Shown in pieces: positions 8,231-16,797 of a stretch of 64,000 nt of DNA. How positions within the stretch are numbered: position 1 is the stretch's first letter; each line of letters starts with the position of its first letter. This stretch comes from V1-33 sp964523105. GTDB taxonomy: Bacteria > Verrucomicrobiota > Verrucomicrobiia > Verrucomicrobiales > V1-33. Position numbers and translations under genes: made by a program. The stretch is from contig CAZFZN010000001.1 of the NCBI GenBank assembly GCA_964523105.1, positions 337,906-401,905 of the forward strand. Reading direction: 5' to 3'. The notes beneath the pieces are model-generated. The model saw only the letters and a program-made list of their open reading frames with translations, was not told where the DNA came from and did no database searches.

Positions 8231-10393
8231 TCAACGGGCGTCTTTAGTCCATGCGGAGCGCAACTCATGAACTTCCAGCGCCGTGATTTTCGCCGCGCCG
8301 CCGCGGGTTTCGAGGAAGAGGCGCGTGTTTTCCGATTTTGTGTTGTAGGGCATCGGCACGTAGCAGAGGCCGTCGCTGGCGAAGACTTCGGCACCGGTGC
8401 GGTCGCAGTAAATGGTGAGGCGCTGTTTGCCGTCGCGCAGCGGAGCCGGGGCGCGGTGGCCGGCGACGCTCAGTTCCTGTTTTGCGGAGTCGTACTCGAC
8501 CATGATGTCGCGAATGTTGAAGACCACTTCTTTCGCGTCGCCCGGCTCGAATTCGACGCGCACTTCGACGAGTTCTGCGCGGATGTCGTCGAGCGGATTC
8601 CTGTCTCCCGGCTTGAGTGTCAGGGGATCGAAGCGGTGCGTTTTCGCGCGCAGGGATTCCAGTTCCTTCACCGGGGTGAAGGTCATGCGCGGTCCGTCGC
8701 TGGTTTGCGTGAGCTTCAATTCCAGCGGCACGGTCATGGACTGATTGAACGGCATGCCTTTCGTCTCCGTCTGCCACCAGCCGATAAAAATGCGGCGACC
8801 GTCCGGCACGTCGCTGAACGACTGCGCGGCGTAGAATCCTTTGCCGCGATGGCCGGGCAGGCGCTCGTGCTCCGGGGAGAACTTTGCGCCGTCGAAACTG
8901 CCGAGGGCGTACCGGCTGTCCGCGCCGAGCAGCACCCACTTCTTCTGCGCGGCATCGCCATCCACGGGCAGTTCGAAAAAGTCAGGGCACTCGAAAAGAA
9001 ACTTTCCGCCCCGGTCGCTGCCCTCGGTGATGCTGGCCAGCGCCCAATCTTTGAGATTCGGCGAGGTGAAGAAGTGGACAGTGTGCTTTCCCTTCAACTC
9101 GACGTAGAGCACCATGACCCACCGCTTCGTCGGCTCGTGCCAGATCACTTTCGGATCGCGGTTTCCGCCAGTGATTTCCTTCAGGATAGGATTGCCGCTG
9201 TATTTGGTGAAGGTGCGGCCGTCGTTGCTGTAAGCCATGCCCTGCACCGTCGGATTTCCCGCAGCGGTGTAGAAAAGCAACAGTGGCGGCTTGCCGTCCT
9301 TGCCGAAGCCGCTCGTGTTTTTCCAGTCCACCACGGCGCTGCCGCTGAACATTGGGCCCATGTCGTCGGGCAGCAGCTTGTCGCCCAGTTCCTCCCAGTG
9401 GACGAGGTCTTTGCTCACCGCGTGGCCCCAGTGCATGTTGCCCCAGCCCCAGCCGTAGGGGTTGTGCTGGAAAAAGAGGTGATACTCGCCGTTGTAAAAG
9501 ACGCAGCCGTTGGGGTCATTGTTCCAGCCGCGCTGCGGCGAGAAGTGAAACTGACCGCGCAGCGGCTCGCAGTAGAGATTCTCTGCATCCTTGAGCGTGT
9601 CGCTCTGCTCGATGCTGCGCAGTGCCGCGGAGTCCTCGTGCAGCTTGTTCACGCGCAGAGTCAGCGACTTTCCCTTCCACGCGCTCACCTCCATCGGCGC
9701 CCACCAGTCGGGTGCGGCGTCGGCGAGTTCGATGTCATTGCGCACGACGCGCTGCCCGTCCACCAACAGCGTGACCACGCGTTTCGGCGCGCCGTTCTTG
9801 ACAGGGATGTGCAGGTAGCGCGCCGTCGCCGTGATCTGTCGTTCGACGTTAGCGACAAAACCCTTTGGCCTGGTGTCGGTCTGCACGATGTGGTCCACAT
9901 TGATGTGCCCCCAGCCGCCCTTGGCGTCGTCAAGGATGCGCAGCGTTGCCGTTTTGCCCGCGAACTCTGCCACCTCCCACGACTCCTGCGCGAGCGCCTC
10001 ACTGCCGCCCTGCTGGTCATTCGGCCCCGTCGCACTGCGCACGACCTTGCCGTCCACGAGCAGTTGCAGCGCGAGCTTGTCGCTCTTTCCGCCGCCGAGC
10101 AGAAACGCGAGGAACTTCCGTTGGATGCGGAATTCCGGTGAAGTGAGGGTGCCGGTGCTGTCGTCGCCTTTGTAGAACGAGTTCACCAGCCCGCGGCCTT
10201 TGAAGCCCTCCACATTCATCTGACCGGGCAGCGGTCCGCGCGCTGGGCCGGGACCGAAGGCTTCGCCGGTGACCTGCCACGGCGCATAGCTCTCTCCTTC
10301 AAAATCGGCGATGACGATGTCGTCCGCGGCGTGCAGCGAGGCAGCGGTCCATGCGATCAAGAGAGAGGCGGTCGTCCGGAGGGAAGTTTTCAT
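8231..10393 (-). CDS. Glycoside hydrolase family 32 (levanase/fructanase), exported
   Basis: This 720-residue enzyme hydrolyses beta-linked fructans or sucrose. A signal peptide (MKTSLRTTASLLIAWTAASL then HAA) precedes an N-terminal region of about 250 residues that looks like beta-sandwich material. The five-bladed GH32 domain follows with the nucleophile Asp293 in WNNDPNG, the transition-state Asp413 in RDPK and the acid/base Glu468 in ECPD. A C-terminal beta-sandwich completes it. The gene is divergent from a PAS-AraC regulator with an 86-bp gap, so fructose or fructan-dependent control is likely. Exo- versus endo-action cannot be decided from the motifs alone. The 8,000-8,230 flank has no gene. 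Confidence 0.95.
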   Translation of the reverse strand: MKTSLRTTASLLIAWTAASLHAADDIVIADFEGESYAPWQVTGEAFGPGPARGPLPGQMNVEGFKGRGLVNSFYKGDDSTGTLTSPEFRIQRKFLAFLLGGGKSDKLALQLLVDGKVVRSATGPNDQQGGSEALAQESWEVAEFAGKTATLRILDDAKGGWGHINVDHIVQTDTRPKGFVANVERQITATARYLHIPVKNGAPKRVVTLLVDGQRVVRNDIELADAAPDWWAPMEVSAWKGKSLTLRVNKLHEDSAALRSIEQSDTLKDAENLYCEPLRGQFHFSPQRGWNNDPNGCVFYNGEYHLFFQHNPYGWGWGNMHWGHAVSKDLVHWEELGDKLLPDDMGPMFSGSAVVDWKNTSGFGKDGKPPLLLFYTAAGNPTVQGMAYSNDGRTFTKYSGNPILKEITGGNRDPKVIWHEPTKRWVMVLYVELKGKHTVHFFTSPNLKDWALASITEGSDRGGKFLFECPDFFELPVDGDAAQKKWVLLGADSRYALGSFDGAKFSPEHERLPGHRGKGFYAAQSFSDVPDGRRIFIGWWQTETKGMPFNQSMTVPLELKLTQTSDGPRMTFTPVKELESLRAKTHRFDPLTLKPGDRNPLDDIRAELVEVRVEFEPGDAKEVVFNIRDIMVEYDSAKQELSVAGHRAPAPLRDGKQRLTIYCDRTGAEVFASDGLCYVPMPYNTKSENTRLFLETRGGAAKITALEVHELRSAWTKDAR

Positions 10394-10479
10394 AAGAGGA
10401 GGGCAGGATGTTTCCGACGATGCAGGTTGAGGCTTCCCACAGCTTGAGTAAAGCCGCCAAAAACTATTGTGATCCGGCC

Positions 10480-11268
10480 ATGACTTCGCACCGCCTTCAG
10501 AGCGAATTTTTCGCCCGCCTGGCTGATCCGCAGGCCCTGCGGGAGATTTTCGAACATCTGCCGGACGTGTATTTCTTCGTGAAAGACCGCGCCGGCCGGA
10601 TGATCGCCGCCAGTTCCACGATCCTGCGCCGCCTTGGCATGAACAGCGAGGCCGACTTCATTGGCCGGACCGATCACGACGTTTATCCCAAACGTCTTGC
10701 CGACGCCTACACCGCGGATGACGCCCGGGTTTTCCGCACCGGCAGGCCGCTCCTCGACCGGCTGGAAATCTGGTTCGATGAAGCCGGGAGCCCGGAATGG
10801 GGTGTCACTACCAAGATCCCGCTGCGGGGCCGCGACGGCAGGATCATCGGTCTCATGGGCCTCACGCGGCGCGACCCGGGACGCACGGGACTGAGGCCGG
10901 TGCATGAGGCCGACAAAGCGGTGGAATATCTCCGCCGGCACTGCGGGCGCACGGTCACCGCGGCGGAACTGGCGCGGCACCTCGCCGTTTCCGGGCGCAC
11001 GCTGAACCGCAAGATCAACGAGGCGTTCGGCATCTCGCCCTACGAACTCACGCTGCGCGTGCGCATTCAAAAAGCCGCGGAGGCGCTCGTCCTGACGCGC
11101 GACGACATCGCCGGCATCGCGCTGGCCCACGGGTTTTGCGATCAAAGCGCCTTCACGCACCACTTCCGCAGACGCATGGGCACCACGCCGAAACAATTCC
11201 GGCTGCGGCACGCGGGCAACTCCCCGTTGCGGCGGGCCGCGGGCTGCCCCATGCGCGCGGTGAACTGA
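10480..11268 (+). CDS. PAS domain-containing AraC family transcriptional regulator
   Basis: This 262-residue regulator has an N-terminal PAS-like sensor (about residues 12-130, EHLPDVYFFVKDRAGRMIAA and the following fold). A C-terminal AraC/XylS double helix-turn-helix (about residues 150-245) follows, with AAELARHLAVSGRTLNRKI and the signature GFCDQSAFTHHFRRRMGTTP. The ATG at 10480 is preferred; an upstream in-frame ATG at 10408 would begin 14 bp from the divergent GH32 start and add a non-conserved leader. It probably activates the GH32 gene and the co-directional gene that follows 6 bp downstream. The small molecule sensed is unknown. Confidence 0.9.
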   Translation: MTSHRLQSEFFARLADPQALREIFEHLPDVYFFVKDRAGRMIAASSTILRRLGMNSEADFIGRTDHDVYPKRLADAYTADDARVFRTGRPLLDRLEIWFDEAGSPEWGVTTKIPLRGRDGRIIGLMGLTRRDPGRTGLRPVHEADKAVEYLRRHCGRTVTAAELARHLAVSGRTLNRKINEAFGISPYELTLRVRIQKAAEALVLTRDDIAGIALAHGFCDQSAFTHHFRRRMGTTPKQFRLRHAGNSPLRRAAGCPMRAVN

Positions 11269-11274
11269 TCCGCC

Positions 11275-14200
11275 ATGTCACTCCGCCGCTCTGCTTTCCT
11301 GCTCCTGACAATAGCTGGGCCGGCGGCTTCGGCCGCGAATTTCGAGGATCGCGATTCCGATCTCTCCGCGCTGCCGGAGGTGCCGCCGGAGTTTGAGATC
11401 AGCGTTTATGCCAAAGAGCCGCTGGTGCGGAATGTCTGTTCGCTCGCGTTCGATGAACGCGGGCGATTGTTCGTGAGTCATGGGCCGCAGTATCGCCGGC
11501 CCACACCGGAGACGCCGCCGGACAGCATCGTGATCGTGCAGGACAAAGATGGCGACGGCACGGCGGATGCGACGCACACCTTCGCCACGGGCTTTAACTG
11601 CATCCAGGGCCTCGCGTGGCGCGGTCGCGATCTGTGGGTCGCGAATGCGCCGGATCTCACTGTCGTGCGCGACACGAACGGCGACGATGTCGCGGACGAA
11701 TACGTGCGCGTTTTCACCGATCTCGGAAACATCGAGCACGGCATCCACGGCCTGGTATGGGCTCCCGACGGCAAGCTCTACATGACCAAGGGGAACAGCA
11801 AAGGCGTGGCCATCAAGGACTGGAAAAAGGATGAGCCGGACCGCGTCGCGCCAAAGCCATTTCGTGAACTCTGGGGCGTGCCCGGCCCGCCGGATGCGCC
11901 GGACTTTCCGGAGCCGAAAACCTTCACCGCGGCGACTTATAAGAGCACCTACCAGGACCCTGACGACGACTGGGGTCGCATGGGCGGCATTCTGCGCTGC
12001 GATGACATGGGCAGGAATCTGGAGATCGTCGCCCGCGGCTGCCGAAATCCCTACGGCCTCGCCTTCGATCACGACTTCAACTGGCTGGCGGTGGACCAGG
12101 ACCAGAACGAGGGAGACCGCATCCTCATGCCGTTCTACGGTGCGGAGTTTGGCTGGGGCCATGCGTGGAGTGCCGACTGGACAGGCGAAAATCATCTGCC
12201 GACCGTGCCGGTGAGCGGGCCGACTTTTCAAGGCAGCGCCACCGGCGTGATCTTTGCGGATGCCCCTAACTGGCCCGAAAAGTTTCGCGGCGTGTTTCTC
12301 ATCAACGATTGGCTGCTCAAGAAAACCTATCTTTACCGCCCCGAATGGCAGGGCGCGCTGATGCAGCCAAAGGACGGAAGGCTTGAAGATTTCATCGTGG
12401 GGAAGAACGCGCTCTTCCGCCCGGTGGACATGGCCTTTGGCGCGGATGGCGCGCTTTATATTACCGGCTGGGGTCGTGGCTATGGCGTAGAACGCGATGC
12501 AGCCGGCAACATGACGAATGAAGGCCGTATTTTCCGCATCGCGCCGAAAGGCATGAAGCCGCTGCCGCCGCTGCCGGATAAGAAGCTGGCTGACATGAGC
12601 GTGGATGAGTTGCTTGGTGAATTCGACAGCCTGCTGCCGGTGCGGCGCGTCAATGCGCAGGAGGAACTGTATCGCAAGAACTCAAAACTGGCTGCAAGGA
12701 CAGTCGGCGCGCGGAGGACTTCAGAAATGAGTGAAGTTCAGGCAACCTGGGCATGGTGGACACCTGGAACGGAGCCGGGCGAATTCCTGCGTGCCGCAGG
12801 CGATGTATCCGAATCGCTCTCGATGCGAGTTATCGCGCTGCGAATTCTGGGCGCACATTTTGATGGATTCGTCCGGGAGCCAAGCCTTGTGACGCCGGTG
12901 GATACCCCGCGGGCGATGGATGCGTTTGTTGCGGCACTGGAATCCGGGGAGCCTCGCATCAGGCTCGCGGCAGTACAGGCCATTCATCAGGCACACGCGC
13001 GAGCATTCCTGCGGCAATTGCTCAAACTATCCGCAAAAGAAACGGACCGCATCGTTTTCTACGCCACATGGCGAGCGATGCGGGACCTTGGCGGTGAATC
13101 GGCGCTACGCCCGCTGCTCAAAGATGAACGCGGCGGCGTGCGCTGCGCGGCCTTGCTGGGGCTGCTGGATCTCGGCGCGATGAAGCCGGAGGAACTGGAG
13201 CCGCTGACGAAGGACAGCGACGCGCGCGTGGTTTCCGTGGCGTTGCCGGGGCTTGGAAAAAAGCCCCCCGCGGTTCCCGCGGTCGCGAAGGACGCCCCGG
13301 ATTTTCCGCTGGCAAATAACCTCACAGCGGAAAGCGGCCGGGCTTATGCCGCGGGATTGCTCCAAGCGGGACAGCCGAGCTACACGGACCGGCCGTTCGT
13401 CTTCAAGCAAGTGCCGGCACTGCTCGACGGCGCGCAGATCATCCGCACAGCGAACGAAGACGATGGCAGCCGCGGGCAGTCGTTCCTGACATTCGACCTC
13501 GCGCTGCCCTGCACGGTCAGCATCGCGCACGACACGCGCATCAAAGAGCGCCCGGCGTGGATGCAGGGCTTCGCGGACACCGACCTTACGGTGACGACGA
13601 GCGACACGACCTTCCACCTTTGGTCGAAGGAGTTTCCGGCAGGCAGAGTCACGCTCGGCGGCAATCTTGCGGGTCCGATCCGCGGCGGGAAAGCGCATTA
13701 CTTTGTCGTGCTCCAGCCGAAGCCGCTCGCGGCCCTGACAAAGCCAACGACGACGGACGGAGTGATGGCCGCCTTGACGAAAGCTGACGCGAAGCGCGGC
13801 GAGGCGCTCTTTTTTCACAATGCCGGCTGCGCCGCGTGTCATCGCGTGGGCGCACGCGGGGTGAATCTCGGTCCTGACCTGACAAATCTCGGCGATCGCA
13901 TGGAGGCGAAGTTCATCGTGCAGGCGATGCTGGAGCCGAGCGCGGTCATCACCGAGGGCTTTGCCACGCATTATGTGGAAGCCGTCGGACAAAGTTATCA
14001 GGGTGTGCTGCTGGCCACCGGCAGGACGCTGAAACTGGGCATGGCCGGCGGGCAGACGGTGGAGATTTTAGAGAAAGACATCACAAAGCACGAGACGCTG
14101 CCGGTTTCTCCCATGCCTCCGCAGGGCGCGCTGCTGGACGCGCAGGATACGGCGGACATTACCGCGTGGCTGCTGGGACTGCGGAGCGGGAAGGCTGGGA

Positions 14201-15075
14201 CTGATGGGAGGAATGGGGCCGCCGAATCCCATCCCTCTCATTCTTCCCATGATACACCCCTAACCGTCGAACAGAAGCCCGACCGCATCCTCATCCATCA
14301 AGGCGCGAAGCCAGTGGGTGAGTATGTCTTTTCCAATGAGAAAACCCTCCGCCCGTTCTTCGCGAATCTCCGCGCGCCGGGTGGCAGTCCGGTCACTCGC
14401 ACCTGGCCGCCGGTTCCCGGCGTGGATGCCGTGGACCACGCGGAGATGCATCCCGGAGTGTGGCTGGCGTTCGGCGATGTCAGCGGGGAGGATTTCTGGC
14501 GCAACAAAGCCGCCATCAAACACCAGCGGTTCACCGCCGCGCCGGAATGGAAGGAAGGCAGCCTGCACTTTGCCACACTCAGCACCATGCACCGCGCGGA
14601 TGGCAGCGCGCTCGCGGACATGGCGTGCGATTTCACCCTGACTCCCCTGCCCGGCGAATTTCGCCTGACATGGGCCGCCGCCATCACACCGCGGGTGGAC
14701 GGATTCTACTTTGGCGATCAGGAGGAAATGGGCCTCGGGGTGCGCATGGCGACGCCGCTCACGGAGAAGAACGGCGGCCTCATCACCAGCAGCACCGGCG
14801 CGACGACCGCCAAAGCCACCTGGGGACAGCTTGCGGACTGGTGCGACTACTCCGGCACGGTGAACGGCGTGCGCACCGGCGTGAAGATCATCCCTGATCC
14901 TGCCAACTTCCGCCCCTGCTGGTGGCACAATCGCGATTACGGCGTGTTTGTGGCGAATCCCTTTGGCCGTGCGGCCATGAAACAGGGCGCGCCGGGCCGC
15001 GTCGAAGTGAAGCAGGGTGAAACGCACCGGATGAAGTTCACCGTCATCCTGCACTCGGCCCCGCGCGCGAACTGA
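11275..15075 (+). CDS. Propeller-HEAT-cytochrome c-DUF6807 fusion protein
   Basis: This is a 1266-residue exported protein. After a signal peptide (MSLRRSAFLLLTIAGPAASA) comes a beta-propeller of the PVC membrane-bound dehydrogenase type, residues 35-420 (PPEFEISVYAKEPLVRNVCS). HEAT-like repeats occupy roughly 480-700. A single cytochrome c domain around 840-965 has haem motif C852-A-A-C855-H856 and a probable distal Met in LPVSPMPPQG. The last 260 residues, from about 1000, match the DUF6807 (PmoA-like) domain, normally a separate protein. The propeller probably oxidises a sugar or alcohol and passes electrons to the haem; the DUF6807 role is unknown. It follows the AraC gene by 6 bp. Confidence 0.9.
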   Translation: MSLRRSAFLLLTIAGPAASAANFEDRDSDLSALPEVPPEFEISVYAKEPLVRNVCSLAFDERGRLFVSHGPQYRRPTPETPPDSIVIVQDKDGDGTADATHTFATGFNCIQGLAWRGRDLWVANAPDLTVVRDTNGDDVADEYVRVFTDLGNIEHGIHGLVWAPDGKLYMTKGNSKGVAIKDWKKDEPDRVAPKPFRELWGVPGPPDAPDFPEPKTFTAATYKSTYQDPDDDWGRMGGILRCDDMGRNLEIVARGCRNPYGLAFDHDFNWLAVDQDQNEGDRILMPFYGAEFGWGHAWSADWTGENHLPTVPVSGPTFQGSATGVIFADAPNWPEKFRGVFLINDWLLKKTYLYRPEWQGALMQPKDGRLEDFIVGKNALFRPVDMAFGADGALYITGWGRGYGVERDAAGNMTNEGRIFRIAPKGMKPLPPLPDKKLADMSVDELLGEFDSLLPVRRVNAQEELYRKNSKLAARTVGARRTSEMSEVQATWAWWTPGTEPGEFLRAAGDVSESLSMRVIALRILGAHFDGFVREPSLVTPVDTPRAMDAFVAALESGEPRIRLAAVQAIHQAHARAFLRQLLKLSAKETDRIVFYATWRAMRDLGGESALRPLLKDERGGVRCAALLGLLDLGAMKPEELEPLTKDSDARVVSVALPGLGKKPPAVPAVAKDAPDFPLANNLTAESGRAYAAGLLQAGQPSYTDRPFVFKQVPALLDGAQIIRTANEDDGSRGQSFLTFDLALPCTVSIAHDTRIKERPAWMQGFADTDLTVTTSDTTFHLWSKEFPAGRVTLGGNLAGPIRGGKAHYFVVLQPKPLAALTKPTTTDGVMAALTKADAKRGEALFFHNAGCAACHRVGARGVNLGPDLTNLGDRMEAKFIVQAMLEPSAVITEGFATHYVEAVGQSYQGVLLATGRTLKLGMAGGQTVEILEKDITKHETLPVSPMPPQGALLDAQDTADITAWLLGLRSGKAGTDGRNGAAESHPSHSSHDTPLTVEQKPDRILIHQGAKPVGEYVFSNEKTLRPFFANLRAPGGSPVTRTWPPVPGVDAVDHAEMHPGVWLAFGDVSGEDFWRNKAAIKHQRFTAAPEWKEGSLHFATLSTMHRADGSALADMACDFTLTPLPGEFRLTWAAAITPRVDGFYFGDQEEMGLGVRMATPLTEKNGGLITSSTGATTAKATWGQLADWCDYSGTVNGVRTGVKIIPDPANFRPCWWHNRDYGVFVANPFGRAAMKQGAPGRVEVKQGETHRMKFTVILHSAPRAN

Positions 15076-15329
15076 GCCGTTCTGTGCGGGAATCGGATGA
15101 TGATGCTGCCATCGGCTCCAGCCAGCTCCGGCGGAGCGGTGCCTCACAGCCGGGGGCGATGCCCTCCAGGCAATCTAAATTTCTGGCCTCGTTCTGTCCG
15201 TGTTGAAAGCCGGGTTTCTCCATCGCCGCACGGACCCGACCGCGCTTCTGGCACTCAGCGCGGCGCCGGGTGGCGTGCATCCCTGCCGTCTCCGGCGGGT
15301 GAATCCACAGCATGGGGCTTGCCGCGTGC

Positions 15330-16571
15330 TCACTCCGCGACACGTCGCCGCACCAGCGGTTCGAGACGCAGCGTTTCCCCGCGGACGTGGAGGAGTGCGT
15401 TGAGTTTTTCCTCGATCTTCGCAGCGGCGGCTTTGGCTTCCTCCAATGGCAGGGCTTTTCGGTCCGTGTCGGGGCGCGTGTGGCCGATGTGCTCGCGCCA
15501 TGCCGCGGAAAGAATGCGGTGACGCTCCAGGGCGAGCGGCAGCGCGGCGGCAGCATCGCGATTGAGCGACATCGCAGGATACTTTGTCAGATCGAGACCG
15601 CGGGCGAGTTGCTCACGGTTCACGATGCCGAGCAGGCGGTCGCCGCTTTTCAAACGCATCGCGGCGCAGGGCGCGTTGGGAATCGTGAGGAGAAAACGGT
15701 TCGCGGTCGATTGAAATCCTCCGGCAACGAAGAATCCGTCCGGCGTGTCCTGCGGCGGTGCCACCGGCGGAGCGGCAGAAAAGCTGAACGTCCAGCCGCC
15801 CTGCTCATCCGGTTCGCCGGGCTGGAGATCGGCGACGGTGTCGGGAACACCGAGCGCCTCGGCGATGAGCCCGGCCATGAGCCAGTGAATCGCGGGAACG
15901 GGATGAATGCCGTCGCCGCTGGACCATTGCGGGTCCACTTTGTGCCATTCGGCGATGACAGAAGTCAGGGGCGTGTGCCAGTCCACCACGGCGTCGGCCA
16001 GGTTCGGCTCGTGGCGCAGCCATTCCGCGTAGCCGGCGAGCGTCCGGTTGTAGTGCCGCCACGGGGTTTTGTAGCCGTAGTCGTCGAAGCCGTCGGGCGC
16101 GAGTTCGCCTTTGCAGGAAAGCGGATCGAACGGCGGCGGGGTCATGATCACCACGCGCGCGCCGGCATCGCGGCTGAGCTTGACCAGATCGCGCGTGCCC
16201 TGCTGGAACTTCGCCATGCGCTCCGCATCCGGCGGCGCGTAAATCCCGTCGTTCATGCCATAACACCATGCCACCACGGTCGGCTGCGCTTTCTCAATCG
16301 CCCGCGCCGCCCGTTCATGCACGTCAGGCCGCGGCCAGGGATGATGTTTCTCGCTCGTGCCGCTCAACGTCTCACTGGCCAGTCCGGCATTGATGAATTC
16401 CACCGGCACGCCCGGCATCCGGCAGCGCACCATGAGATCCAGTGCGGCGATGTAGAGACCGCTGTGGGTGTTGCTGTCGCCGAGAACGAGGACGCGGTCT
16501 CCCTCCTTGAGGAGCGGGGCGGCGGCGGCGGGAGAGTGCAGCACGAGAAGAATGAACAGCAGAACGCGCAT
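15330..16571 (-). CDS. SGNH/GDSL-type hydrolase, exported
   Basis: This 413-residue protein has a short signal peptide (MRVLLFILLVLHSPAAAA). An SGNH hydrolase domain follows: block I GDSNTHSG with Ser33 as nucleophile, block III GMND, and block V DGIHP supplying the Asp-His pair. The residues after about 240 are a smaller domain typical of planctomycete and verrucomicrobial acetylxylan or sialate esterases. Removal of acyl groups from polysaccharides is the likely activity. An ATG at 16583 in the same frame would add four residues. The 254-bp gap 15076-15329 holds nothing recognisable. Confidence 0.88.
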   Translation of the reverse strand: MRVLLFILLVLHSPAAAAPLLKEGDRVLVLGDSNTHSGLYIAALDLMVRCRMPGVPVEFINAGLASETLSGTSEKHHPWPRPDVHERAARAIEKAQPTVVAWCYGMNDGIYAPPDAERMAKFQQGTRDLVKLSRDAGARVVIMTPPPFDPLSCKGELAPDGFDDYGYKTPWRHYNRTLAGYAEWLRHEPNLADAVVDWHTPLTSVIAEWHKVDPQWSSGDGIHPVPAIHWLMAGLIAEALGVPDTVADLQPGEPDEQGGWTFSFSAAPPVAPPQDTPDGFFVAGGFQSTANRFLLTIPNAPCAAMRLKSGDRLLGIVNREQLARGLDLTKYPAMSLNRDAAAALPLALERHRILSAAWREHIGHTRPDTDRKALPLEEAKAAAAKIEEKLNALLHVRGETLRLEPLVRRRVAE

Positions 16572-16640
16572 AGTCCCCACCATCTCCGGGACGGCGCGCA
16601 TGCAAGCATCTCCTCCGTCACCCCCAACCCGGCGAAGCCG

Positions 16641-16710
16641 AAGCCAGGCGGCCCCAACGGGGCCAGGCACCAAAGCCCGGGGCCAGCAACGCAGGAGCGC
16701 AGCCCCGGGT
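16641..16710. repeat. Hairpin-rich intergenic element
   Basis: Two short stem-loops lie side by side. One is GGCCCC-AA-CGGGGCC near 16650-16663. The other has arms CCCGGGGC (16676-16683) and GCCCCGGG (16702-16709) with an 18-base loop containing GCAACGCAGGAGCGC. They sit between the signal peptide end of the SGNH hydrolase and the 3' end of the next gene. They look like REP-type dispersed elements rather than a terminator, as no T-run follows. Confidence 0.55.
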
Positions 16711-16797
16711 AACCAGTCTACTGAGACACTAAAGCCGGATTGTCCCGGCCAGGCTGGCGAGGTTTTTGAGAAGCCTCTGTCCTGGCCGAAGAATTTT

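Noticed and set aside
10408..10479. Earlier in-frame ATG for the AraC-type regulator
   Set aside because: It would begin 14 bp from the divergent GH32 start, leaving no room for promoters, and adds a leader that does not look like a domain.
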